A DNA stretch of 32,021 nt from Candidatus Dadabacteria bacterium CSP1-2 (lineage in GTDB: Bacteria > Desulfobacterota_D > UBA1144 > Nemesobacterales > CSP1-2), in the NCBI GenBank assembly GCA_001443445.1, contig LDXN01000030.1, positions 1 through 32,021 of the forward strand, in the 5' to 3' direction. The notes beneath the pieces are model-generated. The model saw only the letters and a list, made by a program, of their open reading frames with translations. It was not told the origin of the DNA and did not search any database. The position numbers were made by a program, and so were the translations under genes. This document shows positions 24,690-32,021 of this stretch, one piece after another. The number at the start of each line of letters is the position of its first letter. Positions within the stretch are counted from its first letter, which is position 1.

Positions 24690-26417
24690 TTACTTCCTTG
24701 CGCTAAACTTTAGTCCTGTCTTTGCTCTATCCCATGTCCTATCGCCTATCTCCTTTAACTCCCCCATCTTTATCTTCTGTGTCGCTGTCACAGGAAATCC
24801 TTCTGGATATATCTCTATGAACCTTGGCACCATCGCTACCATCACTAGCTCCGCCATCCACTTACTAAACTCAACCGGGTCAAATGTCTCACCAGGCTTT
24901 AATGTAATATTTAACTTTATCTCATCATCCGATACATTCGGTAGCCTTATCCCTACCGCTATAGCCTCTTGTATCGCTGGATACCTCATCGCTACATCCT
25001 GCACTGCTATAGGATCCACGTTCTCCCCCGATACCCTTATTCTGCTAAATCTACCAACGAAGTAATACCTCCCGTCTATTCCCCTGGCAAACAGGTCATC
25101 TGAGTTAAAAAATCCATCATCGTCAAATGCCTCTCTTGTGCGTCTTGCATCCTTGAAATACTCATTCAACGTCGTGTGCGGTATCAAAGGTTTTATGTAT
25201 AGTAACCCTTTTGCTTCCTCTGGCGGTGTGGGATTCTCATAGGGGTCCCAGAAGGGACGGAGAGCTTTATTTGTATCTTGAGGGTCTCGTAACTCTACGT
25301 GATACCCTTCCATTGAATAGCCTGAGGAGCCTGGGCGGTGGTCTTCTGCATCCTTCCACAGAACCATGCCCATCTCTGTTGATCCATACCCGTCTATAAC
25401 ACGAACACCAAACCTTTCTTGGAATTCTGCTAGGTTTCTAGGCGCTGGTGATCCAAGCATGATTCTTATCTTGTGTCTTTTATCCCACTCGCTTGGTGGT
25501 GCGGCCCAAAGGTACTCTGCAATTGCACCAAGCATATTTACACAAGTAGCACCACACTCTGAAGCCCACTTCCAGAAGCTTGAGGCTGAAAAACGTGGAA
25601 AGAAAACTGCGGTTGCCCCTGCCGTCATTGCGCTAAACAAACACATCACTTGAGCATTTGCGTGGCCTAAAGAAAGTACGCTCATAAGGGTATCACCGCT
25701 ACGCACCCCCTGTTGCTGGAGGTAACCCCTTACTGTTAAAATCACTCCACCATGGTCTCTCACTACCCCCTTTGGCATCCCCGTTGTCCCTGAGGTAAAC
25801 ATACATCGTTCCATATCTGCAATTGTCATATCTACCCCAGGATTATCACTCGAAAAATCATTAAATACAGTAAAGGATAGGGTTTGTATTCCGTTAATGC
25901 TTTCAGGGACATCCTTTGGGTCTCTGGTAACAAATATGGTCTTTAGATTCGTTAAATCCTTGACAATTTCTTGGATGAAAGGGATACTATCTGGGTCAAT
26001 TATTAAGGACACCATATCGGAGTAATTAATTACGTAAGCTAGTCGTTCGCCTTTTTCATCTTTGTTAATTGGTACCTGTACAGCACCTGCCTTGTGAATG
26101 GCTATGATAGATACGACGTATTCAGAGCAGTTAAGCATATACATCCCAACCTTATCGCCCTTTTTTACACCAAACCTTTGCCTTAGACCATTAGATATCC
26201 TATTAGCCCACTCATTTGTCTCTTTATAGGAATATGTTTCAACTATGTTGCCATCCTTGTCTGCAATTTTGAACATGGGTTTATCAGGGAACATGAGAGC
26301 GCCCTTTTCTAGGCATTTAGTAATAGGAAGCCACTCTGATGTGTCATCAAATGTGCCGTAGGGTAAGGTTCCCTGACCAAGGTATTTTGAGTCTCGGGGC
26401 TTAAATAAAAGCCGCAT
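24690..26417 (-). CDS. AMP-forming acyl-CoA ligase
   Basis: About 575 residues. The ATP/AMP-binding core is MFTSGTTGMPKGVV (near residue 213), and the adenylate loop is DGYGSTEMGM. The hinge/A8 region is GRFSRIRVSGENVDP, and a C-terminal catalytic Lys is likely in TATQKIKMGELKE. Family members activate fatty, aromatic or other organic acids as acyl-AMP and then acyl-CoA; the substrate cannot be told. The ATG at 26417 is preferred because GGAGGA (26430-26425) has 7-nt spacing; the ATG at 26423 is only one base away from it. It has its own strong promoter (26539-26512) and no obvious operon partner. Confidence 0.9.
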   Translation of the reverse strand: MRLLFKPRDSKYLGQGTLPYGTFDDTSEWLPITKCLEKGALMFPDKPMFKIADKDGNIVETYSYKETNEWANRISNGLRQRFGVKKGDKVGMYMLNCSEYVVSIIAIHKAGAVQVPINKDEKGERLAYVINYSDMVSLIIDPDSIPFIQEIVKDLTNLKTIFVTRDPKDVPESINGIQTLSFTVFNDFSSDNPGVDMTIADMERCMFTSGTTGMPKGVVRDHGGVILTVRGYLQQQGVRSGDTLMSVLSLGHANAQVMCLFSAMTAGATAVFFPRFSASSFWKWASECGATCVNMLGAIAEYLWAAPPSEWDKRHKIRIMLGSPAPRNLAEFQERFGVRVIDGYGSTEMGMVLWKDAEDHRPGSSGYSMEGYHVELRDPQDTNKALRPFWDPYENPTPPEEAKGLLYIKPLIPHTTLNEYFKDARRTREAFDDDGFFNSDDLFARGIDGRYYFVGRFSRIRVSGENVDPIAVQDVAMRYPAIQEAIAVGIRLPNVSDDEIKLNITLKPGETFDPVEFSKWMAELVMVAMVPRFIEIYPEGFPVTATQKIKMGELKEIGDRTWDRAKTGLKFSARK

Positions 26418-26511
26418 AGCCATATCCTCCCTTTTTAAATAATGGGTAACAAATTGTCTTTCATTAAATTAAAGCTGATTGTAACAGGTGTTCGAAAAAC
26501 CTTAATCATAT

Positions 26512-26539
26512 CTTATATCAAATTAACATTTTTTGTCAA
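26512..26539 (-). promoter_or_regulatory. housekeeping promoter of the acyl-CoA ligase gene
   Basis: On the minus strand TTGACA (26539-26534), a 16-nt spacer and TATAAG (26517-26512) form a near-consensus sigma-70-type promoter. The start would be near 26505, with a leader of about 85 nt. The remaining part of the 445-nt divergent region (26540-26862) up to rnc shows AT-rich DNA with no gene, repeat or clear promoter for rnc that I can support. Confidence 0.6.
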
Positions 26540-26862
26540 GAAAATTTCTTCATCAGTTCACTTTCTCCACTCACACCTCTTTGCCCAATCATGGAAATAG
26601 GTATATGTTAAACGAGGTAATCTTCTAACCAACTCTTCTAAGTAATTCCATATTAGTAATTGTTATTGGGAAGGTTTTAAGCAATATCAGTATGTAGTCC
26701 TATAATTTTCTAGTAAATTTACCTTTTATGGTTGTGAAGTCTGCATAGATCTGAGAGTAGAGCTTAAAATGACACACAGAGTTTTCAGGTATAACCACTA
26801 TTATCAAGATCCAAACCGATTATTGATTTTCCTCAACCTTATGATAGGTTTTTACATCCGTA

Positions 26863-27540
26863 ATGATAAAGAAGCTTGGTTATAAGTTTAAAAATCCAGG
26901 CCTTCTGAAAACAGCTCTAACGCATAGTTCATTCGCCAACGAAACCTCGGTAGAGAGTAACGAACGGCTTGAGTTTCTTGGAGACGCAATCCTTGGTTGT
27001 GTCGTTGCACGATTTCTCTATGACCACTATCCTCAAGCCTCTGAAGGGATCCTTTCTAAAATGAGGAGTGCCCTTGTTAGCAGAACGAACTTTGCGCGAT
27101 TTGCCCGAGAACTAGGGATTGACAAAGAAATATTACTAGGCAAAGGGGAAGAGCTTACCGGAGGTAGAGAGAGGGAATCAAACCTCACAGGCGCATTCGA
27201 GGCTGTTATCGGGGCAGTTTATCTTGAGGCTGGATATAGAAAGGCTTTTCAAATAACCTCACGGCTCATAAAAAGCTGCCTTGAAAAGCGAGAGATATTT
27301 ATGGACTATAAAACAACCCTTCAGGAGCTAGTCCAAAAAAAATCTGGAAGCACACCAAGATATAAGGTGGTTCTTGAAGAGGGCCCGCCACATAGCAAAT
27401 ATTTCCACGTTGAAGTAAAGGTTGCAAGAAGGGTTCTAGGGAAGGGTTCAGGAAGGAGCAAAAAGGAGGCTGAGCAGGCTGCGGCTAAGAAAGGGCTTGA
27501 AAATCTTGAGACGTCAGGTCAAGCAGAATCTTCTAGATGA
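26863..27540 (+). CDS. rnc: ribonuclease III
   Basis: 225 residues. The RNase III signature NERLEFLGDAILG (about 38-50) has the metal-binding acidic residues, and the second catalytic segment is GAFEAVIGAVYLEAGY (about 107-122). The dsRNA-binding domain follows (about 150-220, with YKTTLQELVQKKSG and SKKEAEQAAAKKGLE). The enzyme cuts double-stranded RNA in rRNA processing and sRNA-target turnover. The start lacks a clear ribosome site. Its 3' end overlaps the convergent ntrC gene by 22 nt, so the two mRNAs are antisense there. The common rnc-era pairing is absent. Confidence 0.95.
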   Translation: MIKKLGYKFKNPGLLKTALTHSSFANETSVESNERLEFLGDAILGCVVARFLYDHYPQASEGILSKMRSALVSRTNFARFARELGIDKEILLGKGEELTGGRERESNLTGAFEAVIGAVYLEAGYRKAFQITSRLIKSCLEKREIFMDYKTTLQELVQKKSGSTPRYKVVLEEGPPHSKYFHVEVKVARRVLGKGSGRSKKEAEQAAAKKGLENLETSGQAESSR

Positions 27541-28964
27541 ATTCCAAAATCCTCTAACTTTTTTGCAAGCGTATTTCTATTTATTCCCAGAATTTTAGCG
27601 GCTTTCTTCTTATTACCCTTGGCTATTTTCAGAACTGCTTCAATAAGTGGTTTTTCGACACTTCTCATAATCAAATCGTAGATTCCATTAGGGAGAGGCT
27701 CTTGAGTTAAATCAATCAAGTTTAACAACCTTGCAGTTATTAATTCATCCAAAGAGTCCTCTTCTTTCACTTTCATTCCTTCTAAGTAGGGAGCAGCTTC
27801 AAGAAGCACTTGAGATGTAATCATTGCATCAGAAGAAAGAACTAGCACTCGTTTTATAGTGTTTTCAAGCTCCCTTACGTTTCCGCGCCAGTTGTATTTT
27901 AGGAGTATTTCTTTTGCTTCATCAGAAATTATTCTCTTACCTACTCCAAGTTCCTTTCCATATTTCTCAAGAAAATGTTCTGAAAGAACAGGAATATCCC
28001 CTTTTCTCTCTCTAAGAGGTGGAAGCTCTATAGTTATTGCATTAAGCCTATAGAAGAGGTCTCTTCTGAAGGCTCCTTTTTCGACTTCCTTTTCAAGGTT
28101 TTTATTGGTTGATACAATTACTCTAACATCTACCTCGACAGGTTTTTCACCACCTAGGCGGTAGAATTGTTTCTCTTCTAATACTCGTAGAAGCTTTGTC
28201 TGAAGCTCAGGGGTCATATCTCCTATCTCATCCAGGAGAAGAGTTCCTCTGTTGGCATCTTCAAATCTTCCTTGTTTTCGAATTGTTGCCCCTGTAAAAG
28301 CACCCTTCTCGTATCCAAAAAGCTCACTCTCAAGAAGTTCCTTTGGAAGTGCCGCTATGTTTACAGGCACGAACATTTCATCTCGCCTTCGGCTGTTGAA
28401 GTGTATTGCACGGGCGACAAGCTCCTTTCCAGTTCCACTCTCTCCTGTAATAAGAACTGTTAGATCCTTCTCAGCCACTCGCCCTATAGTTTTATAAATT
28501 TTAAGCATAGCAAGAGATTCCCCAACTATTCCCTGATGTGGTTCCAGTAGTTCGGTTTCTCTAAGTGCAGCACGAAGGAGTTCTAACTTTTTCGAGTTTT
28601 CATGGTTCTCTATTGCTCTCTCAACAGTTAGCTTTACCTCGTCTAGGTTGAATGGCTTTGCTATATAATCATAGGCACCACGCTTCATAGCTTCAATTGC
28701 ATTTTTTACGGTGTTTTGGGCGGTGATGATAATTACAGGAATATCAATCCCTATTAACTTTAGTTCCTTAAGGACTTCAAGCCCATTCGAATCTGGCATT
28801 TTTATGTCTAGTATAATTAAGGAAAAATTATCTGAGGTTGCTTTTCGAATCGCCTCTGAGCCATTTTCGCCGAATTCAACAGTGTAGCCTGCCTTCTCTA
28901 GGCATCTTCCGAGAACCCACCTAATACTATCTTCGTCGTCTACTACTAAGACCCTTTGTTTCAT
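27519..28964 (-). CDS. ntrC: nitrogen regulator NtrC (NR-I), sigma-54 activator
   Basis: 481 residues. The receiver has VVDDEDSIRWVLGRCLEKAG, close to enteric NtrC, with phosphoacceptor D53. The AAA+ domain has GESGTGKE, the canonical sigma-54 loop GAFTGA, and GTLLLDEIGDM. The C-terminal Fis-type HTH reads KKKAAKILGINRNTLAKKL. It activates nitrogen genes with sigma-54 when phosphorylated by NtrB under nitrogen limitation. The likely local target is the glnB-glnA promoter at 24420-24434. It lies 160 nt after ntrB and ends 22 nt inside the convergent rnc. Assignment as NtrC rather than another family member rests on pairing with a PAS/NtrB-type kinase and the SIRWVL motif. Confidence 0.88.
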   Translation of the reverse strand: MKQRVLVVDDEDSIRWVLGRCLEKAGYTVEFGENGSEAIRKATSDNFSLIILDIKMPDSNGLEVLKELKLIGIDIPVIIITAQNTVKNAIEAMKRGAYDYIAKPFNLDEVKLTVERAIENHENSKKLELLRAALRETELLEPHQGIVGESLAMLKIYKTIGRVAEKDLTVLITGESGTGKELVARAIHFNSRRRDEMFVPVNIAALPKELLESELFGYEKGAFTGATIRKQGRFEDANRGTLLLDEIGDMTPELQTKLLRVLEEKQFYRLGGEKPVEVDVRVIVSTNKNLEKEVEKGAFRRDLFYRLNAITIELPPLRERKGDIPVLSEHFLEKYGKELGVGKRIISDEAKEILLKYNWRGNVRELENTIKRVLVLSSDAMITSQVLLEAAPYLEGMKVKEEDSLDELITARLLNLIDLTQEPLPNGIYDLIMRSVEKPLIEAVLKIAKGNKKKAAKILGINRNTLAKKLEDFGIHLEDSA

Positions 28965-29124
28965 CTTATTATAACAATACCTTACATAACCCCTTTTAGA
29001 AGCCTATAACATTTGGTTGGTATCAAACACATTTTATAAAAGACTTCTTTGTAGTTACTTTTTACCTTATGACCGCGAGTTATATCTTGTTTGTATTAAG
29101 AACTAAGATCTAAACACTCCTATC

Positions 29125-30210
29125 TTATCTTTTCTCATTATTTATATATATCGGTAGATATACCTTGAATACCGTACCCTTTTCTAGCTGACTCTCTACA
29201 AATATTGCTCCGCCGTGCTTGGCTATAATTTGATATGCAATAAAAAGCCCGAGCCCTGATCCCTCTTTCTTAGTAGTGTAAAAAGGTTTATATATTTTTT
29301 GGAGGATCTCTTTTGAGATTCCAGATCCGGTATCCCTAATCTCTACTAATATCGCCTTTTCACCCTTAAGTTTGTAATCAGTGATCCATCTTGTTGTGAT
29401 TTCAATGCTCCCTCTATTAGGGATTGCTTGAATAGAGTTTTTTATAATGTTTAGAAAAACCTGCTTGAGAGAATCTTTATTCCCAAGAACCGGGGGCAGT
29501 GTAATATCAAAATTCTCAACAAATTTAACCCTCTTACCGTCTCTTGATTTTGACTCTAGAAATACAATCACTGAAATAATGTCATGAATATCCACGGGCT
29601 CAAGCACTTCTTTAGGTAGTGGCTCAATCTGTCCGAGCCTATCGAGGAGGGTGCAAAGTCTATCCACTTCTTTTGTTATTATATCTGCACACTTTTCGGT
29701 GACGTCTATTGTCTTTTCTTGAAGTAGTAGCTGCGCTGCGCCTTTTATTCCACTCAAAGGATTTTTTAACTCATGTGTAAGTCCAATAAGAAGTCCCTCT
29801 AATGTTGAAGCGGAACTCTTCTGAAGATTTTTCTCAATAAGGAATTTTGCACTCGATAGGTCTTTTATTTGAAGGATCACGCCTAATGCATTACCTTCGT
29901 CCGAAATCAAGGGGGAGGAAACCACTTGAATTGAGACCCTTTCTCCACCTTTTAATACTGGGTTAATCTCATCACCAAAGACTGTGCGCTCATCTAGGAT
30001 TGATTTTTCAGCAATCTCCTCCATTTCTTCAGGCAGGACCGTAGAAGAAGATATTCCCCGAGCTTTCTCCCTCGAGATTTTAAAAATCGTCTCTGCTGCA
30101 TGATTCAAGCTGATAATATTAAAGGATTTATCAAGCACTACGATTCCATCAGGAAGTGCATCGAGAATGTCCTGGAAAAAATCCCCCTTTGTTTTAGTAA
30201 CTCTATTCAT
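29125..30210 (-). CDS. ntrB: NtrB-type soluble sensor histidine kinase (NR-II)
   Basis: 361 residues with no membrane segment, as in NtrB. The PAS domain is about 12-125 (DALPDGIVVLDKSFNIISLN). HisKA has His146 in LTHELKNPLSGIKGAAQLL, the NtrB-type phrase. The ATPase domain has NIIKNSIQAI, EIRDTGSGI and GSGLGLFIAY. NtrB autophosphorylates and controls NtrC, with P-II switching it to phosphatase in nitrogen sufficiency; P-II is encoded at 24053. Its ATG shares one base with the hom stop (TAATG), indicating coupled translation. The 160-nt gap to ntrC shows no gene or clear terminator. Confidence 0.88.
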   Translation of the reverse strand: MNRVTKTKGDFFQDILDALPDGIVVLDKSFNIISLNHAAETIFKISREKARGISSSTVLPEEMEEIAEKSILDERTVFGDEINPVLKGGERVSIQVVSSPLISDEGNALGVILQIKDLSSAKFLIEKNLQKSSASTLEGLLIGLTHELKNPLSGIKGAAQLLLQEKTIDVTEKCADIITKEVDRLCTLLDRLGQIEPLPKEVLEPVDIHDIISVIVFLESKSRDGKRVKFVENFDITLPPVLGNKDSLKQVFLNIIKNSIQAIPNRGSIEITTRWITDYKLKGEKAILVEIRDTGSGISKEILQKIYKPFYTTKKEGSGLGLFIAYQIIAKHGGAIFVESQLEKGTVFKVYLPIYINNEKR

Positions 30211-31517
30211 TACGAGAGATCTACTATCCTTATAAAAACACTTTTTGATTTTATAACTGGGAATCTGTCTATCTCCTCAATAGCAGACATCAAATCTCTT
30301 TCCTTTGCCTCATGTGTCATAATGACTACAGGAACCTCTCCCCCGATATGCCTTCCCTTTTGGATTACTGATTCAATGCTTATGTTATTCCTGCCGAGAC
30401 TTCCAGCGATTTGACCCAGTACTCCCGGTCTGTCTTCTACCTGAAACCTTAAATAATACTTTGTAGTTATTTCACTAATAGGAACTAGACCAGAGGGAAT
30501 TGAAGTCGTTCCTTGTAAGGATTTTGGCAGCGAAGAATGAGAATTACCAAGCATGATATTTCTTGCAATCTGTGCAATGTCACTTACAACTGCGCTTGCC
30601 GTAGGCATCATGCCTGCTCCCATTCCGTAAAGCATATTGGGGCCCACTGCATCTCCGATTATATAAATGGCATTAAATGCTCCTGACACATCGGCGAGGG
30701 GAGTGCCTTTTTCAACAAGTGTCGGATGAACTCGTGCTTCTATCCCCCGGTTTTCTCCTTTAGCTATTGCTAAAAGTTTTATCTTATATCCAAATTCATC
30801 AGCGAATGAGATATCAAGTGGGGTGATACTACGGATCCCTTCTACATGGATTCTTTCAAACTCAACAAGAGCCCCAAATGAAAGCATAATGAGTATTAAA
30901 AGCTTATGTGCAGCATCAATGCCGTCAATGTCGAGTGATGGATCGGCTTCGGCATAGCCCTCGTTTTGCGCCTGATTTAGTACATCATTAAACTCTCTTC
31001 CTTCTTCAGACATCTTGGAAAGTATATAATTTGATGTGCCATTTATTATTCCGTAGATTGATAGAATTCTATTGGCTATATAGCCTTCTCTTATTGCTCT
31101 AATTATGGGAATTCCACCAGCGACGCTTGCCTCAAAACCAACCTCAACGCCTTGTTCAGAGGCGGCTTTGAAGATTTCTCTGCCATGTAAAGCAAGGAGT
31201 GCCTTATTAGCTGTTACAACGTGCTTCCTTTTTCTTATAGCACCTAGAATAAAATCTTTAGCCACAGAAGTTCCACCAACAAGCTCAATCACAATTGGAA
31301 TCGAACGATCTTCTATTATTTCCCAAGCATTGGTTGTAAATAAAGCTCTGGGGATCTCGATGGGTCTTTTTCTCTCGGGGTCTATATCAGCAATTCTCTT
31401 TAACTGGATTCTGGCGCCGAGCCTATCTTCAATGATGTCCTTATTTTCATTTAGAACTTTTATAACTCCGCAGCCTACGGTTCCTGCTCCAATTAACCCA
31501 ACGTTAATCACATCCAT
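30210..31517 (-). CDS. hom: homoserine dehydrogenase with ACT domain
   Basis: 435 residues. The NAD(P)-binding loop is GLIGAGTVGCGV (about 7-18). The catalytic region contains IINGTSNYILSKM and EGYAEADPSLDIDGIDAAHK. The C-terminal ACT domain (about 350-430, YYLRFQVEDRPGVLGQIAGSL) allows feedback control, classically by threonine. It converts aspartate semialdehyde to homoserine for threonine and methionine synthesis. The ribosome site AAGGAG precedes the ATG. It is translationally coupled to ntrB, linking amino-acid synthesis with nitrogen signalling, at least in expression. Confidence 0.95.
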   Translation of the reverse strand: MDVINVGLIGAGTVGCGVIKVLNENKDIIEDRLGARIQLKRIADIDPERKRPIEIPRALFTTNAWEIIEDRSIPIVIELVGGTSVAKDFILGAIRKRKHVVTANKALLALHGREIFKAASEQGVEVGFEASVAGGIPIIRAIREGYIANRILSIYGIINGTSNYILSKMSEEGREFNDVLNQAQNEGYAEADPSLDIDGIDAAHKLLILIMLSFGALVEFERIHVEGIRSITPLDISFADEFGYKIKLLAIAKGENRGIEARVHPTLVEKGTPLADVSGAFNAIYIIGDAVGPNMLYGMGAGMMPTASAVVSDIAQIARNIMLGNSHSSLPKSLQGTTSIPSGLVPISEITTKYYLRFQVEDRPGVLGQIAGSLGRNNISIESVIQKGRHIGGEVPVVIMTHEAKERDLMSAIEEIDRFPVIKSKSVFIRIVDLS

Positions 31518-31601
31518 AAGTGGTTCTCCTTATTTATAAAACGACCTTTAGAGTTACAGCATTTCATAGTAAAGGTTAAAAAAGTATACATTATTTTAGG
31601 T

Positions 31602-31629
31602 TTGACAATAAATTAATCTTGGCTAAATT
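31602..31629 (+). promoter_or_regulatory. candidate promoter for tRNA-Ala
   Basis: TTGACA (31602-31607), 16-nt spacer, TAAATT (31624-31629) reading toward the tRNA. The predicted start near 31637 leaves a leader of about 125 nt that contains the large hairpin at 31649-31726. The hom promoter must lie in the same 244-nt gap on the other strand; a TATACT (31590-31585) is the only good -10 candidate seen. Confidence 0.45.
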
Positions 31630-31648
31630 ATGGTATTATTTGATGCTG

Positions 31649-31726
31649 CTTTATCTCTATCGCAGCTTGATTCCATGCGCAGTGTGCATGGAATGGTAAT
31701 AAGCAATGATAGAGATGGCAATAAAG
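31649..31726. repeat. long imperfect inverted repeat upstream of tRNA-Ala
   Basis: The inner arms are ATTCCATGC (31670-31678)/GCATGGAAT (31686-31694) with a 7-nt loop. The middle arms are ATCTCTATC (31653-31661)/GATAGAGAT (31708-31716). An outer CTTT/AAAG pair closes the structure with a small bulge. Both 9-bp stems are perfect. It could be a cruciform or MITE-like repeat, or a structured leader of the tRNA transcript. No T-run follows. Confidence 0.6.
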
Positions 31727-31761
31727 AGAATGCGCATAAATGGAAATCCGAAGCATAATGT

Positions 31762-31837
<76 letters not shown>

Positions 31838-31884
31838 ATGATTTCGAGAAGTTACGGCACTCTTTCATCTCTCTAAATTCTCAT

Positions 31885-31913
31885 TGCTACGGAAATTGCT
31901 ACGGTTCTGCTAC
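31885..31913. repeat. three phased TGCTAC repeats downstream of tRNA-Ala
   Basis: TGCTAC occurs at 31885-31890, 31897-31902 and 31908-31913, spaced 12 and 11 bp, about one helical turn. The first two are part of ATTGCTACGG. They lie 48 nt after the tRNA 3' end. Phased repeats next to a tRNA gene are common as integrase arm sites. No integrase frame is visible in the remaining 108 nt. Confidence 0.4.
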
Positions 31914-32021
31914 AATTCTAATGCAAAACCATACAAAGGGATACAAAAGCTATTATCATAATATCTTGTGAATAAAGGGAATTATACAACTGCATACTAT
32001 TTGACACTAAGGCATACAAAC

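Noticed and set aside
31838-32021. Integrase gene after the tRNA
   Set aside because: All frames on both strands here are short or interrupted; nothing resembles an integrase.

Overview
The window reads as chromosomal DNA of an AT-rich, Gram-negative (diderm) bacterium. Evidence for an outer membrane is a phosphoheptose isomerase (LPS core) and a CpoB/YbgF-like envelope protein. The order rpoN-hpf-ptsN-hprK-rapZ-EIIA(Man), two sigma-54 activators of the NtrC class, a MutL with an endonuclease motif, and complex I genes all fit a deltaproteobacterial (Desulfobacterota-like) or nearby lineage. No rRNA or phylogenetic marker analysis could be done, so this placement is an inference.

Layout. The left edge (1-94, minus) is the first 31 codons of an adenine DNA methyltransferase that runs off the window. 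Next on the minus strand come a HAD-IIA phosphatase, a small unknown gene, and the compact regulatory operon rpoN-hpf-ptsN-hprK-rapZ-EIIA(Man) (6449 to 1667), with several overlapping genes. A TPR protein and a DUF2905 membrane protein (6732-8665, plus) converge on a histidine kinase/NtrC-type regulator pair (11453 to 8681, minus). A cell-envelope TPR lipoprotein follows at 12065. From 17414 down to 13101 a minus-strand operon holds mutL, gmhA, a siroheme-synthesis dehydrogenase, yacG, a ferritin-like protein and efp. On the plus strand nth, two unknown coupled genes and nuoJ-nuoK-nuoL follow, interrupted by repeat elements. The right part is nitrogen and amino-acid metabolism: glnB-glnA (minus), an AMP-forming acyl-CoA ligase (minus), rnc (plus), hom-ntrB-ntrC (minus), and a tRNA-Ala(GGC) at 31762-31837.

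How the genes work together. The window carries sigma-54 itself, two sigma-54 activators with their kinases, and three good sigma-54 promoters (GG-N10-GC). One lies 17 nt upstream of the inferred glnB start region, with two tandem dyads about 90-125 bp further upstream, as expected for NtrC control of glnBA. The other two are divergent and flank the 11.45-11.9 kb intergenic region. One reads into the histidine kinase/regulator pair. The other reads into a region without a normal gene that contains an 11-bp hairpin enclosing a perfect Shine-Dalgarno sequence, a 17-codon ORF and a C-rich loop, then a T-run. Two 14-bp dyads lie almost exactly midway between the two predicted start sites. This looks like a self-controlled two-component system that also drives a small RNA or micropeptide. 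It is the most interesting object in the window.

Other points of note: EF-P has Gln instead of Lys/Arg at the modified loop-tip position; rpoN overlaps hpf by 47 nt; complex I genes occur as an isolated nuoJKL group; several palindromic or MITE-like repeats sit between genes; and the tRNA-Ala has a large hairpin in its predicted leader and phased TGCTAC repeats just downstream.
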